Origin: Bacillus pumilus
GTDB lineage: Bacteria; Bacillota; Bacilli; Bacillales; Bacillaceae
DNA: 64,000 nucleotides
Direction of reading: 5' to 3'
Assembly (NCBI RefSeq): GCF_009937765.1
Contig: NZ_CP047089.1
Coordinates: forward strand, 618,272 to 682,271
Part shown: piece after piece, positions 36,092 through 44,769 of the stretch
Layout: every line of letters starts with the position of its first letter
Numbering within the stretch: the stretch's first letter is position 1
Notes under the pieces: generated by a model
Told to the model about the DNA's origin: nothing
Seen by the model: the letters and a program-made list of their open reading frames with translations, nothing else
Databases searched by the model: none
Translations under genes and position numbers: made by a program

Positions 36092-36116
36092 AAATGTCCT
36101 CTCTAAAAGGACATTT
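36092..36116 (-). promoter_or_regulatory. Leader palindrome of the hom operon
   Basis: Perfect 9-bp inverted repeat AAATGTCCT, loop CTCTAAA, AGGACATTT, located about 25-50 nt after the predicted transcription start and just before the hom RBS. No T run follows, so it is not a terminator. It may be an operator (for example for the threonine repressor ThrR) or an mRNA hairpin that limits translation. Confidence 0.6.
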
Positions 36117-36148
36117 GTTAACCTAACGCAGACATTCAATGTACACAC

Positions 36149-36177
36149 ATTATAAAGGGGTATCCTCGTTTTGACAA
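36149..36177 (-). promoter_or_regulatory. Sigma-A promoter of hom-thrC-thrB
   Basis: Minus strand -35 TTGTCA (36172-36177), 17-bp spacer, -10 TATAAT (36149-36154), giving a leader of about 75 nt. Confidence 0.8.
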
Positions 36178-36260
36178 GGTAATAAAATAAGAGATTGTTA
36201 GAATGAAACCGCTTAACAGCTATTTATATCAAGATTCTATATTTTCAAAATATTTTTGTC

Positions 36261-36287
36261 AGAAAAGCTCCCGAAACTCAGGGAGCC
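36261..36287 (-). terminator. Terminator of the hydroxyacid dehydrogenase gene
   Basis: Minus strand GGCTCCCTGAGTTTCGGGAGC then TTTTCTG. The stem overlaps the stop codon. Confidence 0.8.
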
Positions 36288-37261
36288 TGATATAATGAGC
36301 GAACCGGAGTTTTGGCTTGCTGACCTTGTAGGACAAGCGCAATATTATCTGCACATAAACGCATCATCGTTTTTCTCGTTTCGACACTCGCACTTCCAAT
36401 ATGAGGGAGAACCGTAACGTTAGGTAATGTTGTTAACAGATGAGATGGGCTGACAGGCTCCTCCCTAAATACATCCAGACCAGCGCCGGCAATTTTTCCT
36501 GTCGTAACTGCCTCATATAAAGCATCCTCATCCACAGTTTGTCCTCTTGATACGTTTATAAAATAAGCAGAGTTCTTCATCAGATCAAATGCCTTTTCAT
36601 TAAACATGTCTTTCGTTTCCGGGGTTAACGGCGTCAGGCAGACGATGAAATCAGACTGCGTGAGCAAGTCCTCAAAAGCCGCATAGGTCACGCCGAGCTG
36701 CGCTTCTGCCTCCGGCTTTCTTGACCGGTTATGATACAGCACCTTCATGTCAAAGCCTGCTGCCCGCTTGGCAAGCGCTGTTCCGATGCTGCCCATGCCG
36801 ACAATTCCGAGGGTTTTGTGGTGAACATCAGCTCCTGCAAGAAGAAGCGGTCCCCAGCCTGTCCAATTTCCGTCCTTCACCCAATCACTCGCCTCGACAA
36901 TCCGTCTCGCTGAAGCCATCAGAAGGGCAAAGGCTAAATCAGCCGTGGATTCTGTTAGTACATCAGGCGTATGACAAATGGTGATATTTTGCTTTTTAGC
37001 CGCTTCAACATCAATATTGTCATAACCCACAGCAAGGTTTGCGATCACCTTAACATGTGGAGCCTTTGATAAAAGGGCTTCATCTACTTGATCTGACAGC
37101 ATGGTGAGAAGCGCATCCGCTTTCGCTGCTTGTTTCTCTAATTCTTCCCGTGGACATGGCTCATCCTCGCTCGGCCACATCTCGATATGAGCGACTTCTT
37201 TTAGTGGTGTAAGTGATGCTTCATCCAGCTTTCTTGTGATATAGACATAAGGTTTCGTCAA
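36278..37261 (-). CDS. D-isomer 2-hydroxyacid dehydrogenase (glyoxylate/hydroxypyruvate reductase type)
   Basis: 327 aa from TTG 37261, with AAAGGAG 8 nt upstream. NAD(P)-dependent reduction of a 2-oxoacid such as glyoxylate, hydroxypyruvate or 2-ketogluconate. Cofactor motif LGIVGMGSIGTALAKRA near residue 150; catalytic Arg in NVSRGQTVDEDAL, Glu in FREEPVSP and His in VLPHIGSAS. It resembles YvcT of B. subtilis, but that gene lies elsewhere, so here it is an extra gene between hom and yutH. Confidence 0.85.
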   Translation of the reverse strand: MTKPYVYITRKLDEASLTPLKEVAHIEMWPSEDEPCPREELEKQAAKADALLTMLSDQVDEALLSKAPHVKVIANLAVGYDNIDVEAAKKQNITICHTPDVLTESTADLAFALLMASARRIVEASDWVKDGNWTGWGPLLLAGADVHHKTLGIVGMGSIGTALAKRAAGFDMKVLYHNRSRKPEAEAQLGVTYAAFEDLLTQSDFIVCLTPLTPETKDMFNEKAFDLMKNSAYFINVSRGQTVDEDALYEAVTTGKIAGAGLDVFREEPVSPSHLLTTLPNVTVLPHIGSASVETRKTMMRLCADNIALVLQGQQAKTPVRSLYQAP

Positions 37262-37300
37262 GAAGAACACTCCTTTGATTAATTTCTTTAAGCATAACGA

Positions 37301-37329
37301 AAAACGCCTCAAGAGAAAAGAGACGTTTC
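37301..37329 (-). terminator. Terminator of yutH
   Basis: Minus strand AACGTCTC, loop, GAGGCGTTTTTCG; the stem has one mismatch. Confidence 0.75.
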
Positions 37330-37346
37330 ATCTGTTCACGAAAACT

Positions 37347-38357
37347 TCAAATCAGTGGACCTGTGATCCAGCCAACAGGTGGAATAAGGCTCCCGCCGCT
37401 TCGCATGGCGCTCATTTCTTGAAAGACCTTTAGAAAGTATTCATAGCGATTCGCATCATTTAAGACGTAATCTAGCCGTTCTTCATAATATGATTTTTCA
37501 GTTTCTCCCGACATATAGTAACCTTCCACAATTTCAAAATAATGAAGCGGAAACAACAAGCGACTGTATAACAAACGCTTAGAAAAAGAAGATAGTGGTG
37601 TCACCTGCTCATATTGCTGAAGAAAGGAAAAGCCCTCTTCAATTAAATCTTCCTTATGCTGGACAAAGGTTTCTCTTAAGTATTCGGCGATATCCCGAGT
37701 TGGATGATCAAAGACCCAATCTACAGGTAAACGCAGCGGCTGCTCAAGCGGCCATGTTCTCCGCGAAAAACGCTGGTGGCAGACAGTGCCTGAGTCACAT
37801 TCTTTCGGTTCATCATCCAGCTCAGTATCCACTAAATATTGAATGGCGTTTTCTGTTAATCCAAGATAGTACGGAAAGGATTCGATGAATTTTTTTTCAA
37901 ACCGTTCTAGTGGTTTTTGGTGCATTTGCTGCATCCAAAAACCTTCAAGCTGATCTAACCGTTTTGCCCATAATTCCTTCCAAGCTCCCACACGTTTTGT
38001 TTCAGACACCTCATATGGAAATCCTCTTCCCCTGACATGAAAGGTCGCCAGCTCTGACGCCTGTTGAAACGAGCGGCTTGATATCGGCGGGGCTGCCTTT
38101 AATAAAGCATACAGCTCCTTTCCATGAGTAAAGGTGGGTTTCTCTTCATTTGTTAATTCAAACACAGCGACGTATGGGTCTCCGGCATTCAGTAAATACT
38201 GACTGATATGAAACAGCTCTGTGAGTTCTTCTTCTCGCAAATGAGACACAGGAACAATGATAAAGAGAGCCTCCGACGTTTGAAAGCTCTGATAACTGCC
38301 GTATGGCATAAGTTGACGCACATCAATACCAAATGTGTGATAAATGGTTTCTTTCAT
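37347..38357 (-). CDS. yutH: Spore coat-associated protein YutH
   Basis: 336 aa from ATG 38357 (AGGTGA upstream). It belongs to the CotS/YutH group with a remote aminoglycoside-phosphotransferase (kinase-like) fold, but without an obvious catalytic HxDxxxxN loop. In B. subtilis YutH is made in the mother cell and is found in the spore coat. Shared features include the long Tyr/Phe/Glu-rich middle and the C-terminal MRSGGSLIPPVGWITGPLI. Divergent from yutG. Confidence 0.85.
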   Translation of the reverse strand: MKETIYHTFGIDVRQLMPYGSYQSFQTSEALFIIVPVSHLREEELTELFHISQYLLNAGDPYVAVFELTNEEKPTFTHGKELYALLKAAPPISSRSFQQASELATFHVRGRGFPYEVSETKRVGAWKELWAKRLDQLEGFWMQQMHQKPLERFEKKFIESFPYYLGLTENAIQYLVDTELDDEPKECDSGTVCHQRFSRRTWPLEQPLRLPVDWVFDHPTRDIAEYLRETFVQHKEDLIEEGFSFLQQYEQVTPLSSFSKRLLYSRLLFPLHYFEIVEGYYMSGETEKSYYEERLDYVLNDANRYEYFLKVFQEMSAMRSGGSLIPPVGWITGPLI

Positions 38358-38489
38358 GTTTTCACCTGCGTTCATAAGATCAATCTCTTATCATATCGTA
38401 GTCGCAGGTTGAGGGATTTATGAATACTATTTACTATCCGAAGCTTTCTACACGTTGTGGACAAATTACGAGGATTGGGTGAGGAATAT

Positions 38490-38990
38490 ATGCCGCATCA
38501 TCACGAGATGAACGAAGTAGAAAAAACAGCAAGACGCCGTTTACAAGAACGAGGCGTATCCATTCAAGATATAGCAGACCTTGTCTACTTTTTACAGGAA
38601 AAATATCATCCTGGCTTAGACATGACAGAATGCATCCACAATGTGGAGCGTGTCATCGCAAAACGAGAAGTCCAAAATGCGATATTAACAGGCATTGAAC
38701 TAGACGTACTAGCCGAGCAAAAAAAACTGACCGAGCCGCTTCAGTCTATTCTAGAAACAGACGAAAGCCTGTACGGTGTTGATGAAATTTTATCGTTTGC
38801 TATCGTTAATATTTATGGTTCGATCGGCTTTACGAATTACGGATATATCGATAAAGAAAAACCAGGAATTCTCGGGAGACTCAACGATAAATCCACAGGA
38901 GAATGCCACACCTTTTTAGATGACATTGTCGGCGCCATTGCGGCAGCAGCATCAAGCAGGTTGGCACATAGTGTGAGAAATGTGGAATAA
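38490..38990 (+). CDS. yutG: Phosphatidylglycerophosphatase A-family protein YutG
   Basis: 166 aa from ATG 38490. PgpA-like, low-temperature-requirement family: GIELDVLAEQKKL, LYGVDEILSFAIVNIYGSIG and the C-terminal FLDDIVGAIAAAASSRLAH. Family members dephosphorylate phosphatidylglycerophosphate, but this Bacillus branch lacks clear membrane helices, so the lipid role is uncertain. The start is moderately supported (GTGAGG very near); an ATG 18 nt later is an alternative. Shares a terminator with convergent yutF. Confidence 0.85.
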   Translation: MPHHHEMNEVEKTARRRLQERGVSIQDIADLVYFLQEKYHPGLDMTECIHNVERVIAKREVQNAILTGIELDVLAEQKKLTEPLQSILETDESLYGVDEILSFAIVNIYGSIGFTNYGYIDKEKPGILGRLNDKSTGECHTFLDDIVGAIAAAASSRLAHSVRNVE

Positions 38991-38994
38991 AGCA

Positions 38995-39033
38995 AAAAAG
39001 AGGACGCGCGCGTAACGCTTGTCCTCTTTTTTT
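38995..39033. terminator. Bidirectional terminator between yutG and yutF
   Basis: AAAAAAGAGGAC, loop of 15 nt, GTCCTCTTTTTTT. Confidence 0.9.
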
Positions 39034-39802
39034 ATGATAATCGTTCAATCCACTCAGATAATGAATCAATGACATAGGTTGGCTGTTTATCATAGTTCTG
39101 AAGCAGCTCTTTTGTTGTCACGCCTGTATGAACAAGCAATGTGTCCATTCCTGCATTCATTCCTGCCATAATATCCGTATCATAGTTATCACCTACCATG
39201 AGCGTCTCAGACACATCGGTCCCGAGCACCCGCATGGCTTGTTCCATGATGATGGATTCTGGCTTTCCGATAAATGTTGGCTGGACTGTCGTGGTGACGG
39301 TCAATACAGATGTTAATGAGCCGTTACCTGGCAGAAGCCCTCTTTCTGTTGGAATGGCAATGTCTCCATTTGTTGAGACAAATTGTGCGCCTTGACGGAT
39401 AGCAATCGCACCTACTGCGAATTTTTCATATGTCATGCATCGATCAATTCCAACCACAACGAAATCAGCATCCTCCTGACCAAATGTCAGCCCTTTTTCT
39501 TCAATGGCCTGCTTGATTCCTTCTTCACCGATGACGTAAACAGACGCGTCTTTCTTTTGTTCAGCAATATAATTGGCTGTTGCCATACTTGTTGTAAAGA
39601 CTTGTTCTTCAGTTGCTGGGATATCGAATGAAACCAGTTTTTCCGCTACCTGCTTTGGCGTGCGTGACGAGTTATTCGTGACAAACAAGTAGGGAATATT
39701 TAGTTCGTTTAACTTTTGAACAAATTGACCTGCTTCCTCGATCTTTTCTGTTCCTTTATACATTGTTCCGTCTAAATCAATTAAGTAGCCTTTGTATTTC
39801 AT
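39032..39802 (-). CDS. yutF: HAD-superfamily phosphatase YutF (NagD type)
   Basis: 256 aa from ATG 39802. Motif I DLDGTMYKG, motif II VTNNSSRTPKQ, motif III Lys in FIGKPESIIM and motif IV MVGDNYDTDIMAG define a class IIA HAD phosphatase of the NagD/p-nitrophenylphosphatase group. The B. subtilis protein dephosphorylates nucleotides and sugar phosphates in vitro. First of the yutF-yutE-yutD side of a compact run; yutE ends 22 nt upstream. Confidence 0.93.
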   Translation of the reverse strand: MKYKGYLIDLDGTMYKGTEKIEEAGQFVQKLNELNIPYLFVTNNSSRTPKQVAEKLVSFDIPATEEQVFTTSMATANYIAEQKKDASVYVIGEEGIKQAIEEKGLTFGQEDADFVVVGIDRCMTYEKFAVGAIAIRQGAQFVSTNGDIAIPTERGLLPGNGSLTSVLTVTTTVQPTFIGKPESIIMEQAMRVLGTDVSETLMVGDNYDTDIMAGMNAGMDTLLVHTGVTTKELLQNYDKQPTYVIDSLSEWIERLS

Positions 39803-39823
39803 GATGCTCACAACTCCAATGGA

Positions 39824-40261
39824 TTATTTAAACGCTGATACTGGGCCAAGCTCCTGCTCTAAGTAGGTACGGATGCGGTTTGGGAAAACCTGTAGCGCAT
39901 GCTCAACCTCGCTAATCACCTGCAGCAAGTCGTGATGATCCACTTCTTGGTATTGCTGTACAAGTGTTTTGCGGCACGAGACAAGCTTTTTCAGCTGACT
40001 GCCTTCCTCTTCGGGTACAACCTTTTCATCAACAAGAATATCCATGATGTCATCATAGCTTCCTGGATCACGCATAATAAAGCCATCAATCATGTCATTT
40101 CCCGTATCAAGAATACATTCGACGAGCAAATGAACAATTCGTTCCAGCGCTTTTTTCTCTAGTGGACTTGTCCATGTTTGATGGCTCTGCATCAACTCAT
40201 ATTGCTCCTCGAAAAAACGTAATGTCTCTTCAATTTTTTTTCTGTCTACGAAATACATCAT
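39824..40261 (-). CDS. yutE: HepT-like DUF86 protein YutE, probable inactive RNase fold
   Basis: 145 aa, all helical (ATG 40261, or the next ATG). It belongs to the DUF86/HepT family, whose toxins are RNases with an R-x4-6-H-x-Y motif. Here the motif reads R-K-T-L-V-Q-Q-Y near residue 100, with Gln in place of the catalytic His. No MntA-type nucleotidyltransferase antitoxin gene is adjacent. It therefore looks like a housekeeping or decayed family member. Located between yutF and yutD, as in B. subtilis. Confidence 0.88.
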   Translation of the reverse strand: MMYFVDRKKIEETLRFFEEQYELMQSHQTWTSPLEKKALERIVHLLVECILDTGNDMIDGFIMRDPGSYDDIMDILVDEKVVPEEEGSQLKKLVSCRKTLVQQYQEVDHHDLLQVISEVEHALQVFPNRIRTYLEQELGPVSAFK

Positions 40262-40277
40262 GACGCTCCCCTTTGCG

Positions 40278-40553
40278 TTATTTTCTGATTCGTTTTAAGA
40301 CAAAATAGGCACAGCCAAAATTACAGTATTCATAAATGTATTCATCGAGTGTGCTGATTTTTGTATCAAATGTGGCCTTTTGGTTTTGGTCATCAAAGAA
40401 CCCCTTCAATCTCAGCTGATTGTAGCCCCAGTCCCCCACAATATAATCATACTTATTTAAGATATCTGAGTACCTTGCTTTAAACGCTTCTTCATCAAAA
40501 CCGTCTTTAATGTCTCTTACAAGATCAAAAGTAGCATTCTGAATGACGATCAT
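40278..40553 (-). CDS. yutD: YutD protein (DUF1027)
   Basis: 91 aa from ATG 40553, which has GAGGTGA 5 nt upstream. Conserved block YSDILNKYDYIVGDWGYNQL, then LKGFFDD and a C-terminal EYCNFGCAYFVLKRIRK with two cysteines. Function unknown; the fold is known from a structural genomics entry for B. subtilis. Divergent from yutC. Confidence 0.85.
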   Translation of the reverse strand: MIVIQNATFDLVRDIKDGFDEEAFKARYSDILNKYDYIVGDWGYNQLRLKGFFDDQNQKATFDTKISTLDEYIYEYCNFGCAYFVLKRIRK

Positions 40554-40673
40554 CTTCTCACCTCTTTTTAAACGATCCATCTTTAATGATAATTCATTGG
40601 AAGAACTCCATCAATTGCTAAAGCATGTTTTTTCCGATTTAGCCGAAGCTAATGAAAAAAGGAGGTCACATTT

Positions 40674-41309
40674 ATGAAGAAACAACTGACAGCCGCAATT
40701 CTCCTCAGCATGCTTTTAGGCGGGTGCGGCTTTCAATCAGGTATGAACCGGCAAGTGGATGAAGATTCTTCAAGTAAAACCATCCGACTGTCGGATCGTC
40801 ATGAAGGAAATAATTCCAACATGCCAGATGCAGACACAAACAGAGCAGGGTATGTTCGTTATCAGCGCCAGCAAGTAACGGATCAGAAAGAAAGAACACC
40901 TGCTTTAAATCGCGAGCATCTTGCCCATGTCATTACAAGTTTAACTGTGCAACTGCCAAACATCAAAGATGCAGCCACACTTGTGACAGATGAGGATGCA
41001 CTGATTGTGTATCGAACAGGAAACAAAAACCGGGATGAATCTGCCGATCAAGTAAAGAAAACGGCGGTTTCTGTTCTCCCTCGTTATTATCATGTATACG
41101 TCTCTGATAATCCAGAGCACTTTCAATCCATTGCCAATTTTTCACGTCTTCAAACCAATTCACGTGATTTTGATCAAATCTTAACGAAAACCATACAACA
41201 AATGAAATATTCCCCTCAAGGTGGAGATATTTCTACGAAAGAAGATGCAAACGGGATGACAAATTCCGATCGTACCATGAGAAGAAACGCCCCTTACGGC
41301 CAAAATTAA
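40674..41309 (+). CDS. yutC: Sporulation lipoprotein YutC (YhcN/YlaJ family)
   Basis: 211 aa. Lipoprotein signal with lipobox LLGGC at residues 15-19. The mature protein has the YhcN/YlaJ domain (LAHVITSLTVQLPNIKDAATLVTDEDALIVYRT), found in spore-cortex and membrane lipoproteins made during sporulation. The strong RBS GGAGG precedes the ATG. The C-terminus is Asn/Arg/Asp-rich. Ends in a perfect palindromic terminator shared with lipA. Confidence 0.88.
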   Translation: MKKQLTAAILLSMLLGGCGFQSGMNRQVDEDSSSKTIRLSDRHEGNNSNMPDADTNRAGYVRYQRQQVTDQKERTPALNREHLAHVITSLTVQLPNIKDAATLVTDEDALIVYRTGNKNRDESADQVKKTAVSVLPRYYHVYVSDNPEHFQSIANFSRLQTNSRDFDQILTKTIQQMKYSPQGGDISTKEDANGMTNSDRTMRRNAPYGQN

Positions 41310-41315
41310 TACGAG

Positions 41316-41344
41316 AAAAAACGCCAGAGATCTCTGGCGTTTTC
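41316..41344. terminator. Bidirectional terminator between yutC and lipA
   Basis: AAAACGCCAGAGATCTCTGGCGTTTT, a perfect dyad with T and A runs. Confidence 0.92.
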
Positions 41345-41348
41345 TTTG

Positions 41349-42245
41349 TTATGCTTGCGCCTGACGCTTTTTAGACGCTTCGTTTACTTGTTCATCTGCA
41401 TGGTAGGAAGAGCGCACAAGCGGTCCAGCTTCACAATGGCTAAAGCCTTTTGACATCGCAATTTCTTTCAGCTCTGCAAACTCATCCGGATGATAGTATT
41501 TTTGCACTTTTAGATGTTTTTTCGAAGGCTGTAAATACTGACCAATCGCCATAATATCGACGTTGTTAGCAAGAAGATCATCCATCACTTCAATGATTTC
41601 TTCCTTCGTTTCGCCGAGTCCAATCATAATGCTTGATTTCGTTGGAATGTCAGGCTGCATTTCTTTTGCACGGCGCAAGAATTCTAATGAACGATCATAT
41701 GTAGCACGCGCACGAACCCTTGGCGTTAATCTACGAACGGTTTCAATATTGTGATTTAAAATGTCAGGACGTGTGTCCATTAACGTCTTCAAGTTATCGT
41801 AATTACCGCCCATATCTGAAGGGAGAACTTCAATTGTCGTAAATGGGCTTTTTCTTCTAATGGCACGAACGGTTTCAGCAAACACACCTGCTCCGCCATC
41901 CTTTTGGTCATCCCTTGCAACCGCTGTTATCACAGCATGTTTTAAGTTCATTAACGCAACTGAATCTGCCACACGTTCTGGCTCTTGCAGGTCAAGCTCA
42001 GTTGGAAGTCCAGTTTTCACCGCACAGAAACGGCATGCGCGCGTACAAACAGATCCAAGAATCATAAATGTCGCGGTTCTTCTCACTGCCCAGCATTCAT
42101 GAATATTCGGACATTTTGCTTCCTCACAAACGGTATTCAGGTTGTTTTCCCGCATCATTTTTTTCAAACCGGTATAGTTTTCATTCGTATTCAGCTTAAT
42201 TTTAAGCCAGTCCGGTTTTCTTACGTGCTCTTCCTTCTTTGCCAA
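41349..42245 (-). CDS. lipA: Lipoyl synthase
   Basis: 298 aa from TTG 42245 (GGAG 9 nt upstream), the B. subtilis length. Radical-SAM enzyme that inserts two sulfurs into octanoyl chains. The SAM cluster motif CTRACRFC lies at about residue 69, and the auxiliary cluster motif [12 protein letters not shown] lies near residue 43. [11 protein letters not shown] with the required RSSY Ser is at the C-terminus. Consumes Fe-S clusters, consistent with nearby yutM and yutI. Divergent from lytH. Confidence 0.97.
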   Translation of the reverse strand: MAKKEEHVRKPDWLKIKLNTNENYTGLKKMMRENNLNTVCEEAKCPNIHECWAVRRTATFMILGSVCTRACRFCAVKTGLPTELDLQEPERVADSVALMNLKHAVITAVARDDQKDGGAGVFAETVRAIRRKSPFTTIEVLPSDMGGNYDNLKTLMDTRPDILNHNIETVRRLTPRVRARATYDRSLEFLRRAKEMQPDIPTKSSIMIGLGETKEEIIEVMDDLLANNVDIMAIGQYLQPSKKHLKVQKYYHPDEFAELKEIAMSKGFSHCEAGPLVRSSYHADEQVNEASKKRQAQA

Positions 42246-42535
42246 TTCCATCATCTCCATATGAATTCGTTAAAGGTGCATCTACAAAAATCTTCCTGCT
42301 ATATACGATGGATGCAGCTAAGAAGCTGCAAAAAATTGAATCTTCGGCCTAAAGCCTTTTCTTTAGACACTTTAACATAGTACAGATTGAACAACAAGGG
42401 AATGAGCTGCAAAAATACCCAAAAGCCTCCTAAAAAATCAGAAGAAAATTACTAACATTTTCTTCTTATGAAATAGGGTGATCTAACCACACTAAACGGT
42501 AGAAGACGATGCTTAATGAAAGGAGATGGACGTTT

Positions 42536-43516
42536 GTGAAAGTGGTTTTAGCCATCATAATCGCTCTTTCAATGCTTCCTTTACCTGTTCATGCACAAGG
42601 GGCAGCCAAGCAGCCAGATGTACTAAAGCAGCGAATGGCACTATACGAAAAAGTCGCCATCACGACACAAGTTCCATGGTATGTACTTGCTGCGGTTGAT
42701 CAGTATGAGCACAATATTCGAAAAAGCAGAAGAGATTTACCGAAACAAAAAGGCGTCATTGGCATCTACATTCCCCGGGAAATGTGGATCGGTCCTGAAA
42801 ACCCGAATAAGCAGGATACCTCTCCTTTAAGCATTAAAGTGTTTGATGGAATTGGACTTGATGGAAACGGGGATGGAAAAGCAAGCAGCGATGACGATGA
42901 GGATGTATTATTCACGTTTGCTCAATACTTGCTTCATTACGGCAACAGCATTGATCAATTAAAAATTGCTTTATGGGACTATTATGGACGAGATCAAACC
43001 GTTGGAATCATTTCATCTTTTATGAAGCTATATCAGCACTATGGCCATCTTGACCTCGGAAAGCACGCTTTCCCTCTTCCGGTTGGAGCTGACTACAGCT
43101 ACCGGAGTACATGGGGAGATGCAAGAGGATTTGGAGGCAGGAGAATTCATGAGGGTACAGATTTATTTGCCCATTATGGACTTCCCGTTCGTGCGACATC
43201 GTATGGTGTGATTGAAATGAAAGGCTGGAACCGCTTTGGCGGCTGGCGGATTGGTATTCGAGATATTCATAACCATTATCATTACTTCGCTCATTTAAAT
43301 GGCTTTGCAAAAGGACTCAAAACAGGTCAAATTGTTGAACCTGGACAGGTCATTGGATCTGTCGGTAGCTCCGGTTATGGCCCCCCAGGCACAGCAGGAA
43401 AATTTCCGCCGCATCTTCACTATGGGATGTATAAAGACAACGGCAGAACTGAATGGTCTTTTGATCCGTACCCTCATTTAAGGGCATGGGAGAGAGCTGA
43501 GCGGAAACGGCATTAA
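42536..43516 (+). CDS. lytH: L-Ala-D-Glu endopeptidase LytH (YunA), spore cortex
   Basis: 326 aa from GTG 42536 (GGAGATGG upstream), equal to B. subtilis LytH. Signal anchor at residues 1-22. The N-terminal Slt-like region (VPWYVLAAVDQYEHN) is followed by a C-terminal M23 peptidase with the zinc ligands H-x3-D in RIHEGTDLFAHYG and H-x-H in FPPHLHYGMY. LytH cuts L-alanyl-D-glutamate bonds to leave single L-alanine side chains in cortex peptidoglycan. Probably made under sigma-K in the mother cell; no promoter was assigned. Confidence 0.93.
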   Translation: MKVVLAIIIALSMLPLPVHAQGAAKQPDVLKQRMALYEKVAITTQVPWYVLAAVDQYEHNIRKSRRDLPKQKGVIGIYIPREMWIGPENPNKQDTSPLSIKVFDGIGLDGNGDGKASSDDDEDVLFTFAQYLLHYGNSIDQLKIALWDYYGRDQTVGIISSFMKLYQHYGHLDLGKHAFPLPVGADYSYRSTWGDARGFGGRRIHEGTDLFAHYGLPVRATSYGVIEMKGWNRFGGWRIGIRDIHNHYHYFAHLNGFAKGLKTGQIVEPGQVIGSVGSSGYGPPGTAGKFPPHLHYGMYKDNGRTEWSFDPYPHLRAWERAERKRH

Positions 43517-43560
43517 AGAAAAAGGAGAAGTTTAGCGTTGTCGCTCTCTTCTCCTTTTTC
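43516..43560. terminator. Terminator between lytH and the 76-aa membrane protein gene
   Basis: AAAAAGGAGAAG, 17-nt loop, CTTCTCCTTTTTC; symmetric flanks. Confidence 0.88.
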
Positions 43561-43572
43561 ATGTCTAACAAA

Positions 43573-43803
43573 TTACTGCTCATTTTTCTCCTTCAAACCT
43601 AAAATTAAAAATAGAATTCCCATGATGAGGAAACTGAAATACACAACGGTTACTTCCAATGGAATCATGTCAAATATACCTCTAAAAATATCGATACTTA
43701 AGCTTTCATTTCTGATCAGTAAAATGGCTGCTGTGATGTATTTAGCACTAAATACTATAGCAAAAACCAAAAAACAAATACCACTTACATAAAGTTTCTT
43801 CAT
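43573..43803 (-). CDS. Small two-helix membrane protein, unknown
   Basis: 76 aa, ATG with the good RBS GGGGGAG. Two hydrophobic helices (about 5-30 and 52-71) are joined by an external loop, with a charged C-terminus KEKNEQ. Not recognised. It lies between lytH and yunB, where I recall no gene in B. subtilis, and it has no terminator of its own apart from the one shared with lytH. Confidence 0.6.
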   Translation of the reverse strand: MKKLYVSGICFLVFAIVFSAKYITAAILLIRNESLSIDIFRGIFDMIPLEVTVVYFSFLIMGILFLILGLKEKNEQ

Positions 43804-43899
43804 AAAGCTCCCCCTAATAACAATTAAAATTGATCATGACACATCCATCCATTTGGAATCAAGTAGATAATGAGGTTTTTATTTACAATAAAGTCATAT

Positions 43900-43932
43900 A
43901 AAAAAACAGCCCAATCATTCCTTGGGCTGTTA
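43900..43932 (-). terminator. Terminator of yunB
   Basis: Minus strand AACAGCCCAAG, 5-nt loop, TTGGGCTGTT then TTTTT. Confidence 0.9.
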
Positions 43933-44700
43933 TTCTTTCTTCCCCTTTTTCTCTGGGAGAACAATCGGTGGAGCGCCTGAGTTCGTTCCGCTCCCATTGT
44001 AATAATCTGGTACGTCTCCTTGAACGGCTTGAATAGAGACGGGAACTGAATTTTTGACCACGATTGTTTCAGATGCAAACGGGATGATGACCCTCACCTT
44101 GACCTCGATTAGAACACTAATATCAATCAAGGCATTATTGATACCATAAGGCTTAATGTTTTTTTCAACGTCCGTATGCGGGTCACCAATGACACTGAAG
44201 CGGACAGGCACTTTTGGTCCTAGATTAGCGATAAGTGCATTTCCGGATGCTTGCCCAAGCGGAATGTTATATATAATGCCGTCATGTCCATCTGTTTGAT
44301 CCTTTAATGCTTCTTTTGCCTCTTTTTGAAAGTTCCCCTTTTCAATGTCCTCTAAATTTTTTTGAAGATGACGTGACAGGTCAGCCATTGCTTTCGATGT
44401 TGCTTGCGCATTAAAATCGATAGTCGTTACTTTTCCGTTCTCACTTGTATTCATGACCACCATATCCTTCATATTCTCCTGATCTTCTGCAAAGTCTTGG
44501 ACGGAATATTGAATCAGATGATTGGCGATACGCTCTGTTTCTAGTTCAGCAATATGAATAAGGGTTGGTTTAATGGAACGGTTAATAAAAAATAGACTGA
44601 TGACGGTTGAGAGCACAAAGAATAAGATCGCAAGCAGCATGACGTATCGAAATGGCAAAGGGCCCTTTTTATAGGGGCGATAGCGGCGGTTCATTCTCAA
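43930..44700 (-). CDS. yunB: Sporulation protein YunB
   Basis: 256 aa. TTG 44700 is favoured by GGGGGGA 7 nt upstream; the ATG at 44694 is possible. A basic N-terminus and one membrane helix (about 20-42, LLAILFFVLSTVISLFFI) are followed by an extracytoplasmic domain containing INNALIDISVLIEVKVRVIIPFAS, typical of the YunB family. In B. subtilis it is expressed under sigma-E and is needed for normal spore formation. Convergent with the 76-aa gene's side; followed by a strong terminator. Confidence 0.9.
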   Translation of the reverse strand: MRMNRRYRPYKKGPLPFRYVMLLAILFFVLSTVISLFFINRSIKPTLIHIAELETERIANHLIQYSVQDFAEDQENMKDMVVMNTSENGKVTTIDFNAQATSKAMADLSRHLQKNLEDIEKGNFQKEAKEALKDQTDGHDGIIYNIPLGQASGNALIANLGPKVPVRFSVIGDPHTDVEKNIKPYGINNALIDISVLIEVKVRVIIPFASETIVVKNSVPVSIQAVQGDVPDYYNGSGTNSGAPPIVLPEKKGKKE

Positions 44701-44769
44701 TAAAAAATCCCCCCTTCTCCATTACAAGTGTATGCAGACAGGCGGGGGGATAGGAATCATCTCTCCATT

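Noticed and set aside
42246-42535. Possible riboswitch or T-box in the lipA-lytH intergenic region.
   Set aside because: Only a short GCAGC/GCTGC hairpin is seen; no conserved riboswitch or T-box core sequence is present.
43824-44078. 84-codon minus-strand frame inside the yunB region.
   Set aside because: It is out of frame with the clear YunB protein and spans its terminator; no RBS.
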